Positions 50,634-61,614 of a stretch of 64,000 bases of DNA are shown here, in pieces. This DNA comes from Pedobacter rhodius (lineage in GTDB: Bacteria; Bacteroidota; Bacteroidia; Sphingobacteriales; Sphingobacteriaceae). Both the position numbers and the translations under genes were made by a program. The number at the start of each line of letters is the position of its first letter. The stretch's first letter is position 1. The stretch covers positions 248,001 through 312,000 of the forward strand of contig NZ_JAPWGL010000004.1 in the NCBI RefSeq assembly GCF_027213645.1. The letters run 5' to 3'. A model generated the notes under the pieces. That model did no database searches. It was not told the origin of the DNA and was given only the letters and a program-made list of their open reading frames with translations.

Positions 50634-53600
50634 TTATTGACCTTTTAGGTACTGTAATGTGTATACTGATTGATTGTATTGGTTGATGGCCTCCAGATAG
50701 CTGAAGCGGATATCAGAGTAGGTACGCAGGGCCTGCAGATACTCTACATAGCCGATCTCCCCTGCCTGAAATGCAATCTGGGACTGCTTTAGGATCAGGT
50801 TGGCATTCGGCAGGGCACTGTTCTTATAATAGGCGATACTTCTGGAATTTTTCTGAAGGTCCTGGAAGGCCTGCTCATACCTTCCACGAAGATCTGTCTG
50901 GGAAAGGATAAAATCGCTTTCGGCTACCTGCTTATCTATCTTTGCGGCTTTTATCCTTGAGGAGAAAGGCTTAAAGAAAAGCGGTATGGAGATCCCGGCG
51001 GAAACTCCCTGAAAACGTTTGCCTCCATTAAAATAAAGATCCTGACCGCCAACATTCTGTGCTCCGATAATGGACTGGTTGAAATAGCCGATACTGAAAT
51101 CGGGGCCGGAGCGTGAGCGCTCGAGCCTTACCGTCTTGTCGGCAATATCTATCTGCTGGGCCTGCAGCGCAAGAATTGGATTTTCTGATGTAATGGTATC
51201 AGCCTGGCTAACATTCCAGACTACCTGGCCAAAGTCCGCGTTCATGATACTGATCTGTTCCCTGGTATTGAGCAAACGCTTAAGTTCGGCGGTATAGGCA
51301 AGGATATCAGCTTCGTTCTTGCTCATCTGGTTGCGAACCTCATTATACTGAGTTTCGGCGGTAGTTTTTTCAAGCAGATTGGTCTCTCCTGCCTGGTACC
51401 TCAGTGAGGCGGCCTTCAGAAAGTTACTGTAAACACTGTCCTGGCTTTTGTAAAGCTTTTGAAGGGCAATGAAATAGCCCAACTGGGCGTAAACGCTTTT
51501 CACCTGATAGGAAAGTTCTCTTTGTGTTACCTGAAGGCCGATTTCGGCTCCCCTGATCTGCGCATCATACAAGTTGCGCTGACTTTTGAACAGCCCCGGA
51601 TAGGGTATGTTCTGAGAGGCCGAAAAGTTATTGTCGCGTTTGATGGTATTCATCTGTCCGTACTGCACCTCAAAGCTGGTCTTTCCAAGATCTGTTGAGG
51701 ATCCCCTTAGCGCCTGTTGCCTGCCAATCTGCAGGGTTGAGGATTTCAAAGCCTGGTTATTACTCAATGCTGTGCTCAAAGCCTGCTCAAGGCTCATACC
51801 CTTGGTGGGAACCGTCTGCGCCTGCGCCTGTCCCGATAAAATGAAAAGTCCAAAAAACACCGCTAGGGTAACTACAGTTGTTGGAAGGGCAGTTTTTTTG
51901 CTTTTCCAACCTTCAAAATAAGTATATAGCACTGGAAGTACGATTAAGGTTAATATGGTGGAAGTAATCAGTCCCCCGATTACTACGGTTGCTAACGGTT
52001 TCTGCACCTCAGCGCCTGCTGCACTGGATATTGCCATTGGAAGGAACCCAAGAGAGGCTACAGTTGCGGTCATCAGTACAGGTCTCAGACGGATAGCAGT
52101 TCCCTTGAGGACAATGTCCCTTATACTATATTTATCCATTTTTTTCAATCTGTTGAATTCGGTAATCAGTACGATTCCGTTGAGCACGGCTACCCCGAAT
52201 AATGCAATAAATCCAACACCGGCGGAAATGCTGAAAGGCATTCCCCTCAGGATTAATGCAAATATTCCCCCGATTGCGGCCATCGGAATAGCAGAAAAAA
52301 TCAGTATCGACTGTTTTACAGATCCAAATGAGAAATACAGTAATAGCAATATCAGTAAAAGTGCAACCGGAACGGCAATAGAAAGCCTTTGTGTCGCCTC
52401 TTTTAAGTTTTCGAACTGCCCTCCATAGGTAATGTAATATCCTGCGGGCATTTTGATCTGTTCGTTTATTTTCTGCTCAATCTCTGTTACCACACTCTGG
52501 ATATCACGGCCACGGACATTCAGCCCCACTATGATGCGCCGTTTGGTATCCTCACGTTGAATCTGGTTAGGGCCGATCTTAAACTCTATGTCAGCAAGTT
52601 GGTCAAGGGGAACCTGATTGCCGTTCGGGGCAGTCACATAGACATTTTTAACATCATCAATACCCTGGCGGTTCTGTTGGGAAAGGCGAACAATGATATC
52701 GTAACGCTGCTCTCCCTCGTATACCAGCCCCGCAGACTGTCCTGCAAAAGCAGTATTGAGTGCCTGGTTAACCGTTCCTATGCTCAATCCATATTGTGCA
52801 ATCCTATCACGGTTGATCTTTACCACTATCTGCGGCAGACCGGTTGCCTGTTCCAGATAGAGATCTTTTGCGCCCTCTACACCCGAAACAATTTTCCCGA
52901 TCTTTTGGGATATACTGGTGAGGGATTCGAGGTCATCTCCGAAAACTTTGATCCCAATATCCTGTCTAACTCCCGAGATAAGTTCATTTGAGCGTAATTG
53001 GATTGGTTGTGAAAAACCGAAGCTCACGCCGGGAACTTCTTCAAGTGCCTTACTCATCATCTCTGCCAGTTCTTCCCTGTCATGGGTAGTGGTCCAGTCT
53101 TTTTTATCTTTGAGTATTATGGTCAGATCACATGCTTCCATTGGCATGGGATCGGTAGGAATCTCGGCAGCACCAACCTTACCAATTACTTCTTTCACCT
53201 CTGGAAATTTTTCTACAAGGATTTTTGAAGCCTGATTTACTTTATCAATAGTCTGGGAAAGGGAACTGCCGGTAAGTAGCCTGGTTTCTACCGCAAAATC
53301 ACCTTCCTCCAACGTGGGAATGAATTCTCCCCCCATCCGGGTAAAGATAAAAATACTGATGACCAGAAGAACAACCGATGATGCCACAACAATTATTCTT
53401 TTATTGAGTGCAGCCTTGATCATTGGAGTGTAACGGCGCTGAAAAAAATCCATCATCCGATCTGAAAAATTCTTTTTGTGGGCAACTTTTTTGCTTAAGA
53501 ACAGCGAGGAAACCATAGGAACATAGGTAAGGGACAAAATAAAGGCTCCCAATATGGCAAAGGAAACGGTTTGTGCCATAGGACCGAACATCTTGCCTTC

Positions 53601-55016
53601 AATACCTACAAGGGCAAGGATGGGAAGATAAACGATCAGAATAATGATCTGTCCAAATGCCGCAGCGCTCATCATCCGCACGGCAGATTTTTCAACCTGC
53701 TCATCCATTTCGGCCTGTGTATAAGCGCGGCCAAGCTTATTCCCAGAGAGGATGTGCATTGTGGCTTCCACAATAATTACGGCCCCATCGACGATAAGTC
53801 CGAAATCTATCGCGCCAAGACTCATCAGGTTTCCCGATACGCCAAAAAGGTTCATCAGGGAAATCGCAAATAGCATGGCAAGCGGAATCACTGAGGCAAC
53901 AACCAGCCCGGCCCTAAAATTTCCAAGAAAAAGAACCAGGACAAAAATAACAATCAGGGCGCCCTCGATGAGGTTTTTGGCTACTGTGCCCATGGCACGA
54001 TCAACAAGCGCACTTCTATCTAAGAACGGCTCAATGGTTACCCCCTTCGGTAGAGTTTTACTGATTCTGTCTATCTTAGCCTTCACCTGTTTTACCACGT
54101 TATTGGCATTTGCGCCTTTCAGCATCATTACTATACCGCCAACAGCCTCACCTTCACCATCCTTTGTTGCACGGGTAAGTGCGCCATAACGGATGGAACT
54201 ACCGATCTGTACGGTGGCGATATCGTGGATAAGCACCGGGATTCCGTTCGCATTGTTTTTGACAACGATCTTATTGATGTCATCAAGATTGCCGACCAGG
54301 CCTTCGCTCCTAATAAAATAGGCATTTGGCTTTTTGTCTATATAGGCGCCCCCCGTGTTCTGGTTGTTCTGTTCAAGGGCTGCGAAAACATCGCTGATGC
54401 TCAGGTTAAGGCTCCGCAGCTTATCGGGATCAAGCGCAATCTCATACTGTTTCAAAAGGCCACCGAAACTGTTGACCTCTGCAATGCCCGGCGTACCAAG
54501 GAGCTGTCTCCTTACAATCCAGTCCTGGATGGTGCGCAGCTCGCGCGCGTTGAATTTCTTTTCGAATCCAGGCTTTGCATGGATCACGTATTGGTATATC
54601 TCCCCAAGACCTGTTGATATGGGTGATATTTCTGGATTACCAAGTCCTGATGGGATGTTATTCTTGGCCTCGGCAAGCTTTTCGTTTACCTGTTGCCGGG
54701 CCCAGTAGATGTCAACATCATCATGGAATACGATAGTTACAACCGAAAGTCCGAACCTTGAAATGGAGCGTACCTGCTCTATTTCAGGTATGGTGGACAT
54801 GGTCTGTTCTACGGGATAGGAAATAAGCCTTTCTACCTCCTGGGTAGCAAGGGATGGGCTAAGGGTTATGACCTGAACCTGATTATTGGTGATATCAGGA
54901 ACGGCATCAATGGGAAGTTGTCTCAGGGAATATACGCCCCATGCGATCAGCCCCAAAGTGAACAGGGCTATTACAAGCTTATTCGCTATTGAAAACTGAA
55001 TAATTTTTTTCAGCAT
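50634..55016 (-). CDS. CusA/CzcA-type RND pump fused to a TolC-like channel domain
   Basis: This is a 1460-residue fusion. Residues about 1-1040 are a heavy-metal RND pump with N-terminal helix, two porter domains (VDIYWARQQVNEKLA, RVGAAEIPTDPMPMEACDLTI-like region) and membrane motif LMSLGAIDFGLIVDGAVIIVEA. Residues about 1060-1460 form a TolC-type domain starting with its own signal-like segment (LPTTVVTLAVFFGLFILSGQ) and MSLEQALSTALSNNQAL. Such pump-channel fusions are known in Bacteroidota. Together with the adaptor they give a full efflux system without a separate outer-membrane gene. Confidence 0.95.
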   Translation of the reverse strand: MLKKIIQFSIANKLVIALFTLGLIAWGVYSLRQLPIDAVPDITNNQVQVITLSPSLATQEVERLISYPVEQTMSTIPEIEQVRSISRFGLSVVTIVFHDDVDIYWARQQVNEKLAEAKNNIPSGLGNPEISPISTGLGEIYQYVIHAKPGFEKKFNARELRTIQDWIVRRQLLGTPGIAEVNSFGGLLKQYEIALDPDKLRSLNLSISDVFAALEQNNQNTGGAYIDKKPNAYFIRSEGLVGNLDDINKIVVKNNANGIPVLIHDIATVQIGSSIRYGALTRATKDGEGEAVGGIVMMLKGANANNVVKQVKAKIDRISKTLPKGVTIEPFLDRSALVDRAMGTVAKNLIEGALIVIFVLVLFLGNFRAGLVVASVIPLAMLFAISLMNLFGVSGNLMSLGAIDFGLIVDGAVIIVEATMHILSGNKLGRAYTQAEMDEQVEKSAVRMMSAAAFGQIIILIVYLPILALVGIEGKMFGPMAQTVSFAILGAFILSLTYVPMVSSLFLSKKVAHKKNFSDRMMDFFQRRYTPMIKAALNKRIIVVASSVVLLVISIFIFTRMGGEFIPTLEEGDFAVETRLLTGSSLSQTIDKVNQASKILVEKFPEVKEVIGKVGAAEIPTDPMPMEACDLTIILKDKKDWTTTHDREELAEMMSKALEEVPGVSFGFSQPIQLRSNELISGVRQDIGIKVFGDDLESLTSISQKIGKIVSGVEGAKDLYLEQATGLPQIVVKINRDRIAQYGLSIGTVNQALNTAFAGQSAGLVYEGEQRYDIIVRLSQQNRQGIDDVKNVYVTAPNGNQVPLDQLADIEFKIGPNQIQREDTKRRIIVGLNVRGRDIQSVVTEIEQKINEQIKMPAGYYITYGGQFENLKEATQRLSIAVPVALLLILLLLYFSFGSVKQSILIFSAIPMAAIGGIFALILRGMPFSISAGVGFIALFGVAVLNGIVLITEFNRLKKMDKYSIRDIVLKGTAIRLRPVLMTATVASLGFLPMAISSAAGAEVQKPLATVVIGGLITSTILTLIVLPVLYTYFEGWKSKKTALPTTVVTLAVFFGLFILSGQAQAQTVPTKGMSLEQALSTALSNNQALKSSTLQIGRQQALRGSSTDLGKTSFEVQYGQMNTIKRDNNFSASQNIPYPGLFKSQRNLYDAQIRGAEIGLQVTQRELSYQVKSVYAQLGYFIALQKLYKSQDSVYSNFLKAASLRYQAGETNLLEKTTAETQYNEVRNQMSKNEADILAYTAELKRLLNTREQISIMNADFGQVVWNVSQADTITSENPILALQAQQIDIADKTVRLERSRSGPDFSIGYFNQSIIGAQNVGGQDLYFNGGKRFQGVSAGISIPLFFKPFSSRIKAAKIDKQVAESDFILSQTDLRGRYEQAFQDLQKNSRSIAYYKNSALPNANLILKQSQIAFQAGEIGYVEYLQALRTYSDIRFSYLEAINQYNQSVYTLQYLKGQ

Positions 55017-55120
55017 TATTTGTTTAATTAAGTAAAAAATAAAAAAACCAGATCAATGCACAGCGTAGCCTCGTATGGATTATACGGGCAAAAACATAGC
55101 ATCGAAATGAAGATCGATTT

Positions 55121-55447
55121 TTAACTTAATTTAGGCGGCTGCCAAACAGATAATGGTAAAGAGATAACCTCACCCATGTAAGCTTCATTATATTCTGAGC
55201 TTATTGGTTTTGAGATTACCACAAGAGGTGTTGAAGAAATAACTTCAGAAGTGGTATTACAGCAGGAACAAACGCAGAACGGTGAACAGAAATCACTGCG
55301 TTCTTTTTCTGTAGAATGGGTTGTTATGCTTTTTTCAGTTAATGGTCCACCATGCAACTTACCCATAGCCAATACGTCAGCGCATGGAATGCAGCTGAGT
55401 ATTACGATAATGAAGCAGAGAAACAAACTGGATATTTTCACTTTCAA
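55121..55447 (-). CDS. DUF6660-like exported Cys-rich protein, copy 1
   Basis: This 108-residue protein has a signal peptide and an early CIPC, then a cysteine cluster in the middle (CSPFCVCSCCN) and the end VWQPPKLS. The final WQPPKLS is identical in the second copy (58101-58421). The cluster can bind metal. It lies 104 bases upstream of the CusA gene on the same strand. I recall this architecture as DUF6660; its role is unknown, possibly metal sensing or delivery. Confidence 0.75.
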   Translation of the reverse strand: MKVKISSLFLCFIIVILSCIPCADVLAMGKLHGGPLTEKSITTHSTEKERSDFCSPFCVCSCCNTTSEVISSTPLVVISKPISSEYNEAYMGEVISLPLSVWQPPKLS

Positions 55448-55860
55448 AATTTTACCAAATATATAAATTTATTTAGGAACATTTTTTTTTAGTCCTGGTT
55501 TGAAAAAATTTAATACTTTTTTATTAAAATAATCATAGCCTATAGGTTTTCACCCATCATTCAAAAGTTCCACCACTTGAACAACCAAACGGAAACCTTC
55601 TTTGCCCAAATCAAAAAACTTCATATAATCTGGGTAAAAAGGGAAGGAAGTTTTCATTTATTGATGAGATAAGTCCAGAGGTAAGCCTGAATCTTCCACT
55701 AACAGACCTTATCGGCCAGCATAGACTCTTCTGATGGGAAATGTCTTTTAACCGCACCGAAAGCTTCAATTATTCAGCCAGCCAGGGATTTTTTGGCCAT
55801 CAAATCCCTGGCCCGGCTAAAATGTGAATCCACTACCCAGAAAAGTCGATTACTACAGGT
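55448..55860. other. Spacer with a long hairpin and possible coding remnant
   Basis: GCCAGGGATTT (55781-55791) pairs exactly with AAATCCCTGGC (55802-55812); it lies about 50 bases downstream of the TonB receptor stop on the minus strand but lacks a T-run. On the plus strand a 30-codon open stretch near 55640-55735 (RKFSFIDEISPEVSLNLPLT...) reads like protein and may be the rest of a transposase or other gene. No intact gene is present. Confidence 0.4.
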
Positions 55861-58041
55861 TTAAAGTTTGAATTTTATCCCTCCGTTTACTACAAACCCA
55901 TCTACAGGCGCATAGATGTCCCTGAAAACAGGGCTAGTAATGCTACCTGTATAGATCGAATCAAAGCTGGTCTGCCTGGTGTCCGTTAAATTCTCAAAAT
56001 TCACAAAAATTGAAAACCGTTCCCAAAGCTTTTCTGCCATCAGACCAGCTGTCCAATAGCTTTTACCAGTGGCACCATCGTTTAACTTCTGTTTGCTGAA
56101 ATAGTATGCTTCGGCACCGATCTTCCATTTATCTTCAAGCTCATACATCAATACATTATTTACCCTGTGCTTTGAAACCAGCGGATAATTTGTGCTGGTG
56201 CCTCCTGTATGCTGGTTCACATCCGCTAATGTATAACCGATGAAAAGTTTAAAATCACCGTAGGTTACTTTGGCATTTGTTTCCATTCCCCTGGTATCTA
56301 AATTACCTTTAGGCTGAACATAGGTCAGGTTGGCTCCATTAGCAGCAGTCAGCAATATCGGGTTATTGATACGGGTATAAAAAAACATCTGATTGATGCT
56401 GAATCCAACCGCTCCGTCAAACAATGAGGTGCGATAGTTAACATCATAGTTGGCGCCATAAGAGCGTTCCGCCTTTGTATTGGCCACATCTAAAGGCGCT
56501 ACATTTCTGAACTGGATCCGCTCAGCATCTTCGGTAAATACAGTTGGTGCCTTATAACCCAGACCACCGCCTAATCGGGTAGAAAAATGTTCATTGATCT
56601 TCCACAATCCGGAAATTCTTGGTAAGAAGAAAAATCCGTATTCATTGTGGTAATCTCCCCTTACTCCTGATTCAAGACTAATTTTTTTAGATATGTTCCA
56701 GGTGTTCTGTGCAAATGCCCCAATGGTATTATAATTGTAACTTCTGAGTGCATTGTCACTGTTCTGGTCTTCCTTAAAATTGTCGGTCAAAAAGTTCACC
56801 CCCAACACCCAGTCTGCTTTTTCTCCGTTACGGCTATAATTGGCCTCACTGTAGGTTGACACTTGAACGCCTGAAAAAAGGTAATTTGGCAACCCAATAC
56901 TCCGGTCGTAATAGCTCACCGAATTGCGGATAACAAGCTTTTCCTTTTCGCTCAGTCTATGATCCAACTCAACCTGAGAGCTGTAACGCCCGGTTTTATT
57001 CTCCTCAAAATAAGAATGGGCAGCACTGCCATTTCCCTTCACATATTCCAGGTCGCCGCCAATCCGTTTTTCAGTTGTGGCGTTGATTCCGGCCAAAAGC
57101 GTAGTCGCATCATTGAAATAAAAATATAGTTTGGGGTTCAGGGTGAAACGGTCAAACTTGGGGATAGCGGTTAAGCCAATATCAGAAGGATCATAGGCAG
57201 TCCCTTTGTTGTATGCACCATAAACCGTGATACCTATTTTATCAAATTTCTGTCCATAAAAACCACTGGCATCCAGTCCCAAAGCAGAAGTACCGTTTAA
57301 AAGGAAATTAAGCTGACGCGCTTCAGTCGGTTTTTTAGAAACCAGGTTCACCAGTCCAGCAATTGCTCCACCTCCGTAAAGGGTGGACGATGAACCTTTG
57401 ATCACCTCTACCTGCTGCAAATCCAATGGGGCAATCTGAAGCAGGCCCAATCCACCCGAGAAACCAGAGTATAATGGAAAACCGTCCCTAATGATCTGGG
57501 TATATTTTCCGTCCAGTCCCTGTATGCGGATACTGGAATTTCCGCTGGTCGCAGAAGTCTGCTGGGTCTGGATGCCTGTGCTTTCTGCCAGCATCATGCG
57601 GATGTCGCCAGGTTTCATATTACCTTTTTCGTCCAGTTCTTCCCCGGCGATGACCTCAACCCGTGTAGGAATATTATCAATGGTACGGCTGCTCCTTGTA
57701 GCTGAGATCACTACATCCTCTAGTTCCTGGTCTTCTTCAGCTGCAGTAAGTAAAATAGTCAAAACGTTAGTTTCAGCAAGGGGAAAGGTCAGCGTATCAG
57801 TTTTGGTCTGATAGCCTACATAACTAAACTGAATGATCTGTTTACCTGAGGGTATACCATTAATACTTGCATTACCTGCACTATCTGATTTAGCGCCAAT
57901 GGTCGTTCCAAGAACTTTTAACGTAGCTCCTGGAAGTACTTGGTTTGTCTTTGCGTCTTTGATGACGGCTTTATATCTATTTTGGGCAAAGGCGGTAACT
58001 GTAAACAACAGTATAGCCAAAACCACAATCGTTCTTTTCAT
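55861..58041 (-). CDS. TonB-dependent receptor, probably metal-related
   Basis: In this 726-residue outer-membrane receptor the signal peptide (AFAQ) is followed by a carboxypeptidase-regulatory-like domain (about 22-95). The plug comes next (about 115-230: SSRTIDNIPTRVEVIAGEEL, QVEVIKGSSSTLYGGGAIAGLVNLVSK), then a 22-strand-type barrel ending in Leu with an aromatic C-terminal strand. It is a single receptor without SusD. Its place between two DUF6660-like genes and copper genes suggests a copper or copper-complex substrate (inference). Confidence 0.9.
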   Translation of the reverse strand: MKRTIVVLAILLFTVTAFAQNRYKAVIKDAKTNQVLPGATLKVLGTTIGAKSDSAGNASINGIPSGKQIIQFSYVGYQTKTDTLTFPLAETNVLTILLTAAEEDQELEDVVISATRSSRTIDNIPTRVEVIAGEELDEKGNMKPGDIRMMLAESTGIQTQQTSATSGNSSIRIQGLDGKYTQIIRDGFPLYSGFSGGLGLLQIAPLDLQQVEVIKGSSSTLYGGGAIAGLVNLVSKKPTEARQLNFLLNGTSALGLDASGFYGQKFDKIGITVYGAYNKGTAYDPSDIGLTAIPKFDRFTLNPKLYFYFNDATTLLAGINATTEKRIGGDLEYVKGNGSAAHSYFEENKTGRYSSQVELDHRLSEKEKLVIRNSVSYYDRSIGLPNYLFSGVQVSTYSEANYSRNGEKADWVLGVNFLTDNFKEDQNSDNALRSYNYNTIGAFAQNTWNISKKISLESGVRGDYHNEYGFFFLPRISGLWKINEHFSTRLGGGLGYKAPTVFTEDAERIQFRNVAPLDVANTKAERSYGANYDVNYRTSLFDGAVGFSINQMFFYTRINNPILLTAANGANLTYVQPKGNLDTRGMETNAKVTYGDFKLFIGYTLADVNQHTGGTSTNYPLVSKHRVNNVLMYELEDKWKIGAEAYYFSKQKLNDGATGKSYWTAGLMAEKLWERFSIFVNFENLTDTRQTSFDSIYTGSITSPVFRDIYAPVDGFVVNGGIKFKL

Positions 58042-58100
58042 AATGATCTTTAAATAATGATTTCGATAAATATGTCCGGTTAGGACGAGGGAAAAATAAA

Positions 58101-58421
58101 CTACGAAAGTTTGGGCGGCTGCCAGATAGAAATTGAAATGGCCTGTAGCTGAAGTGGGATGTAAGCCGTATTATGCTGTACAGGTAAAAGCTGGGCCGCA
58201 AAAACGATCGTTGTCCGTGTAGTGATGGTAAAGCCGATACAGGTACCACAGACATAAAACGGTGAACAGCCTTTGCAACAATTATCGTTATGTTCACTGC
58301 AAGCATGTTTTTCCGCTTTATCGGTTTTCAGTACATGGCTATCTTCTCGCGCTAAAGCGCAGCATGGTACCGCGGTTAGCGTATATACGATGAGAGATAA
58401 AACCAGGGCAATGAATTTCAC
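58101..58421 (-). CDS. DUF6660-like exported Cys-rich protein, copy 2
   Basis: This 106-residue protein has a signal peptide ending near AVPCCALA, a His/Cys region (KHACSEHNDNCCKGCSPFYVCGTC) and the same end as copy 1 (IWQPPKLS). It lies 59 bases before the TonB-dependent receptor. Both copies lie just before a metal-transport-type gene, so they probably act with the downstream product. Confidence 0.75.
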   Translation of the reverse strand: MKFIALVLSLIVYTLTAVPCCALAREDSHVLKTDKAEKHACSEHNDNCCKGCSPFYVCGTCIGFTITTRTTIVFAAQLLPVQHNTAYIPLQLQAISISIWQPPKLS

Positions 58422-58545
58422 GGTGTAAAAGTATAAAATTTACTAATACTCTGTGTTGTTGTTATGTGATATAATAGATTGCAAGATCTGTAAATGAAGA
58501 ATAAGAGCCTGGCACCCTCAAATTTGACTGTCCAATTGATTGGGG

Positions 58546-59081
58546 TTATTTCGCAAGCTTCAAGGCATCAGCAAACTCACCGGACAGGGGGACTGTTTAT
58601 GATAGCTGTGGGGGATGCTTCCACGTCGTGCTCGACACGCTTGAATTCAATTTCAATACTATTTGCATCGGTTGTAGAACAGCCTGCATTTAAGTGAACA
58701 TAAGGTAACAACCCCTTGGGTCACCGTCGTTAGGCTTTCCGAGGGATCCCAGGTTGATCACATGTTTGAACTTTCAATATGGGGTTTCCAAATTCTGTGA
58801 TACGGCTTGTGGAAGTGCACCACAAAAAGCAGATCTGCATCAGCTTCTTTAAGCATTTCCAAAACATAGTCTGCATCTGTGTCTATCAGTATGTATTCAT
58901 CTATACTACTGGTACTGCCGTGCGCGAAAACAAGATTTAGTTTTTCACCGCTCAGTTTATATTCTAACCTGATATGCGCCGGAAGCGTTTTCAAATATCC
59001 CCTGTTATCCTCACGCAACGGCCATCGGTAACAGCATCTGCCTTTTTCCTCTACTAAAAAAATATCAGTCGATTTTGGCAT
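58546..59081 (-). pseudogene. Decayed YfcE-like metallophosphoesterase, C-terminal part
   Basis: Three frames each carry a piece of one protein in the right order. The first is YLKTLPAHIRLEYKLSGEKL with DADLLFVVHFHKPYH (58758-59005). Next, after a stop, comes VINLGSLGKPNDGDPRGCYL. Third is NAGCSTTDANSIEIEFKRVE, then LSGEFADALKLAK with the final stop at 58546. At least three frameshifts separate them. The N-terminal metal-binding half (DxH, GNH) is missing; the first 25 residues of the open frame overlap the copA end. The piece order matches the C-terminal half of this family. Confidence 0.75.
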
Positions 59082-61602
59082 TTCTCAATCTCAGGGAATT
59101 CAAAATAACGGAAACCGAGCTAAAACTCATCGCGAGTGCAGCTATCATGGGAGAAAGTAAAACTCCAAAAAACGGATATAAAATACCAGCCGCTATCGGA
59201 ATCCCCAATACATTGTATCCCAGGGCAAAAAACAGGTTTCCTTTGATATTGCCCATTACTTTATGGCTCAACAACCTTGCTTTTGCGATCCCGTTTAAAT
59301 CCCCCTTCACCAATGTAATCGAGGCACTCTGGATAGCAACGTCTGTTCCCGTGCCCATGGCAATCCCGATATCAGCCTGGGAAAGTGCAGGGGCATCATT
59401 GATGCCGTCACCTGCCATGGCTACCTTTTTGCCTTCGGCCTGTAGTTTTTTTATTTCATTCAGCTTATCTTCAGGCAACATCTGAGCTTTGAACCCATCC
59501 AGATTTAAAGTTGCGCTTACTGCCCTCGCTGTATCCTCATTGTCTCCGGTAAACATGATTACCTTGATGCCTTCCTGCTGGAGCTTTAGAATAGCAGCTG
59601 TGCTGGAATGCTTGATCTTATCCGAAATCACAACAAACCCCACTGCTTTATTTCCAACGGCCAAATAAGAAACCGTCTTGCCCTGCCTTTGAGCGGCACT
59701 AACCTGCTCGGACAGACTAGGATCAATCGCCGCTTTAACATGCTCCATCAGTTTTTGGTTCCCCAAAGCCAGTCTTTCCCCATTCAGACTGCCTGTTACG
59801 CCCTTCCCGGTAACGGCCTCAAAGTCGGATATAGCCTTAACGGATATTTCGTTTTCCTCCCCATAACGCAAAGTTGCCTGTGCCAATGGATGTTCGCTGC
59901 TGCTGTTCAAAGCCACAATTTTCTCCAGGATCTGTTTTTCGGTAAAGCCCTTATCTACGCTAACCACACTTTCAACCGAGGGCTTTCCCTCTGTAACCGT
60001 ACCAGTTTTATCGATGACCACTACATCAATAGCATTCATTTTCTCAAGAGATTCCGCATTTTTGATCAGTATACCAGACTGAGCGCCCTTCCCTACTCCC
60101 ACCATTACCGACATTGGGGTAGCCAGGCCTAGCGCACATGGGCATGCAATAATCAATACCGCGATTGCATTTACAAAAGCATAAACATAGGCCGGATCGG
60201 GGCCGTATACTGCCCATACCACGAACGTTACAATAGAAATCAATACCACAACAGGCACGAAATAACCTGAAATTTTATCGGCCATCTTTTGGATGGGCGC
60301 TTTTGAGCGGCTGGCGGAATTGACCATTTCGATGATCTGGGAAAGCAGTGTTTCTGAGCCTACCTTTTCGGCAAGCATGACAAAGGTCTTTTTACCATTG
60401 ATGGTTCCTGAACTGATTTTATCCCCTATCTTTTTCTCAACAGGAAGGGGTTCTCCTGTGATCATGGATTCATCAATTACAGCTTCCCCGTTCTTAATAC
60501 TACCATCCACCGGAATTTTTTCACCAGGCTTTACCCTCAGCAGATCTCCTTTCTGAATATCATCAATAGATACTGATATTTCCTTATCCCCGACCACTTT
60601 TGTTGCTGAATTAGGTGCCAGCTTCAACAGCTCCTTAATGGCGCTGTTGGTTTTGCCATGCGCCCGGGCTTCCAAAAGCTGACCGAGAAGTACCAGCGTA
60701 AGAATCACGGTTGCCGCCTCAAAATAAACGAAAACGGTGCCGTGATGTGTTTTAAACTGATCAGGAAAAACTCCGGGGAATAGAAGGGCGACAATACTGA
60801 AGCCCCAGGATACCCCGGCACCAATCCCAATCAGTGTAAACATGTTCAGTTTCCAGGTAATGATGGATTGCCATGCACGCTGAAAGAACATCCAGGTTGC
60901 ATAAAAGACCACCGGAATAGAAAGAAAAAACTGAACCCAGTTCCAGTATTTAAGTTCCATTAGATCAAACAAAGGATTGCTGGGAATCATTTCCGTCATG
61001 GCAATAACAAAAATGGGTATGGTAAAACCTGCTGCAATCTTGAACTTTTTGAGCAGGGTTTCATAAGTTTTATCTTCTTCTTCAAGGTTTGTCCCTGTAG
61101 GTACCAGGTCCATTCCGCAGAGCGGACATGATCCTGGTTTGTCCCTGATAATCTCGGGATGCATGGGGCAGGTAAATTGAGATGCCTGTTTCTTGGCAGG
61201 CTGTTTTACCAGGTCCATCCCGCATACAGGGCAATGACTTGGCTTATCATAAGTCTTCTGACCTTGACAGTGCATAGGACAATAAAACAGGCCTCCCGCT
61301 TCATTTTTATCATCATTTTCAACCTTGGGACTTTGCTCATGGGTTGAATGATCATGATTAGGATGTTCTGAAGATTTTAGAACATGTTTTCCCTGAACTG
61401 CCATTTCAATACCGTAATGTCCGGCGGCAGAAAGAGCCTCCTGCAGCTTTTCCGTCGGGATATGTTCTTGCATAGTTATGACGGCTTCAGCAGGTTCAAG
61501 GGTCACCTGTGCAGAAACGCCATCAATCGCATTCAGCACATTTTCGACTTTGCTCCGGCAGCCCTGACAGCTCATTCCGGTTATTTTATAGGTGTGTTCC
61601 AT
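59065..61602 (-). CDS. copA: Copper-translocating P-type ATPase CopA
   Basis: This 845-residue P1B-1 pump exports Cu(I). It has an N-terminal HMA domain ([11 protein letters not shown], Cys12/Cys15), a His-rich linker ([11 protein letters not shown]), and two heavy-metal-binding repeats (FYCPMHCQG with CPVCGMDLV, then [22 protein letters not shown]). Core motifs are [10 protein letters not shown] (about 485), DKTGTVTEG (about 530) and [16 protein letters not shown]. It follows the multicopper oxidase gene by 12 bases. No copper-responsive regulator gene is visible in the window. Confidence 0.96.
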   Translation of the reverse strand: MEHTYKITGMSCQGCRSKVENVLNAIDGVSAQVTLEPAEAVITMQEHIPTEKLQEALSAAGHYGIEMAVQGKHVLKSSEHPNHDHSTHEQSPKVENDDKNEAGGLFYCPMHCQGQKTYDKPSHCPVCGMDLVKQPAKKQASQFTCPMHPEIIRDKPGSCPLCGMDLVPTGTNLEEEDKTYETLLKKFKIAAGFTIPIFVIAMTEMIPSNPLFDLMELKYWNWVQFFLSIPVVFYATWMFFQRAWQSIITWKLNMFTLIGIGAGVSWGFSIVALLFPGVFPDQFKTHHGTVFVYFEAATVILTLVLLGQLLEARAHGKTNSAIKELLKLAPNSATKVVGDKEISVSIDDIQKGDLLRVKPGEKIPVDGSIKNGEAVIDESMITGEPLPVEKKIGDKISSGTINGKKTFVMLAEKVGSETLLSQIIEMVNSASRSKAPIQKMADKISGYFVPVVVLISIVTFVVWAVYGPDPAYVYAFVNAIAVLIIACPCALGLATPMSVMVGVGKGAQSGILIKNAESLEKMNAIDVVVIDKTGTVTEGKPSVESVVSVDKGFTEKQILEKIVALNSSSEHPLAQATLRYGEENEISVKAISDFEAVTGKGVTGSLNGERLALGNQKLMEHVKAAIDPSLSEQVSAAQRQGKTVSYLAVGNKAVGFVVISDKIKHSSTAAILKLQQEGIKVIMFTGDNEDTARAVSATLNLDGFKAQMLPEDKLNEIKKLQAEGKKVAMAGDGINDAPALSQADIGIAMGTGTDVAIQSASITLVKGDLNGIAKARLLSHKVMGNIKGNLFFALGYNVLGIPIAAGILYPFFGVLLSPMIAALAMSFSSVSVILNSLRLRNAKID

Positions 61603-61614
61603 GTTTTTGATTTG

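Noticed and set aside
55640..55740. Transposase fragment
   Set aside because: An open stretch of about 30 codons reads like protein, but I cannot tie it to any transposase family.
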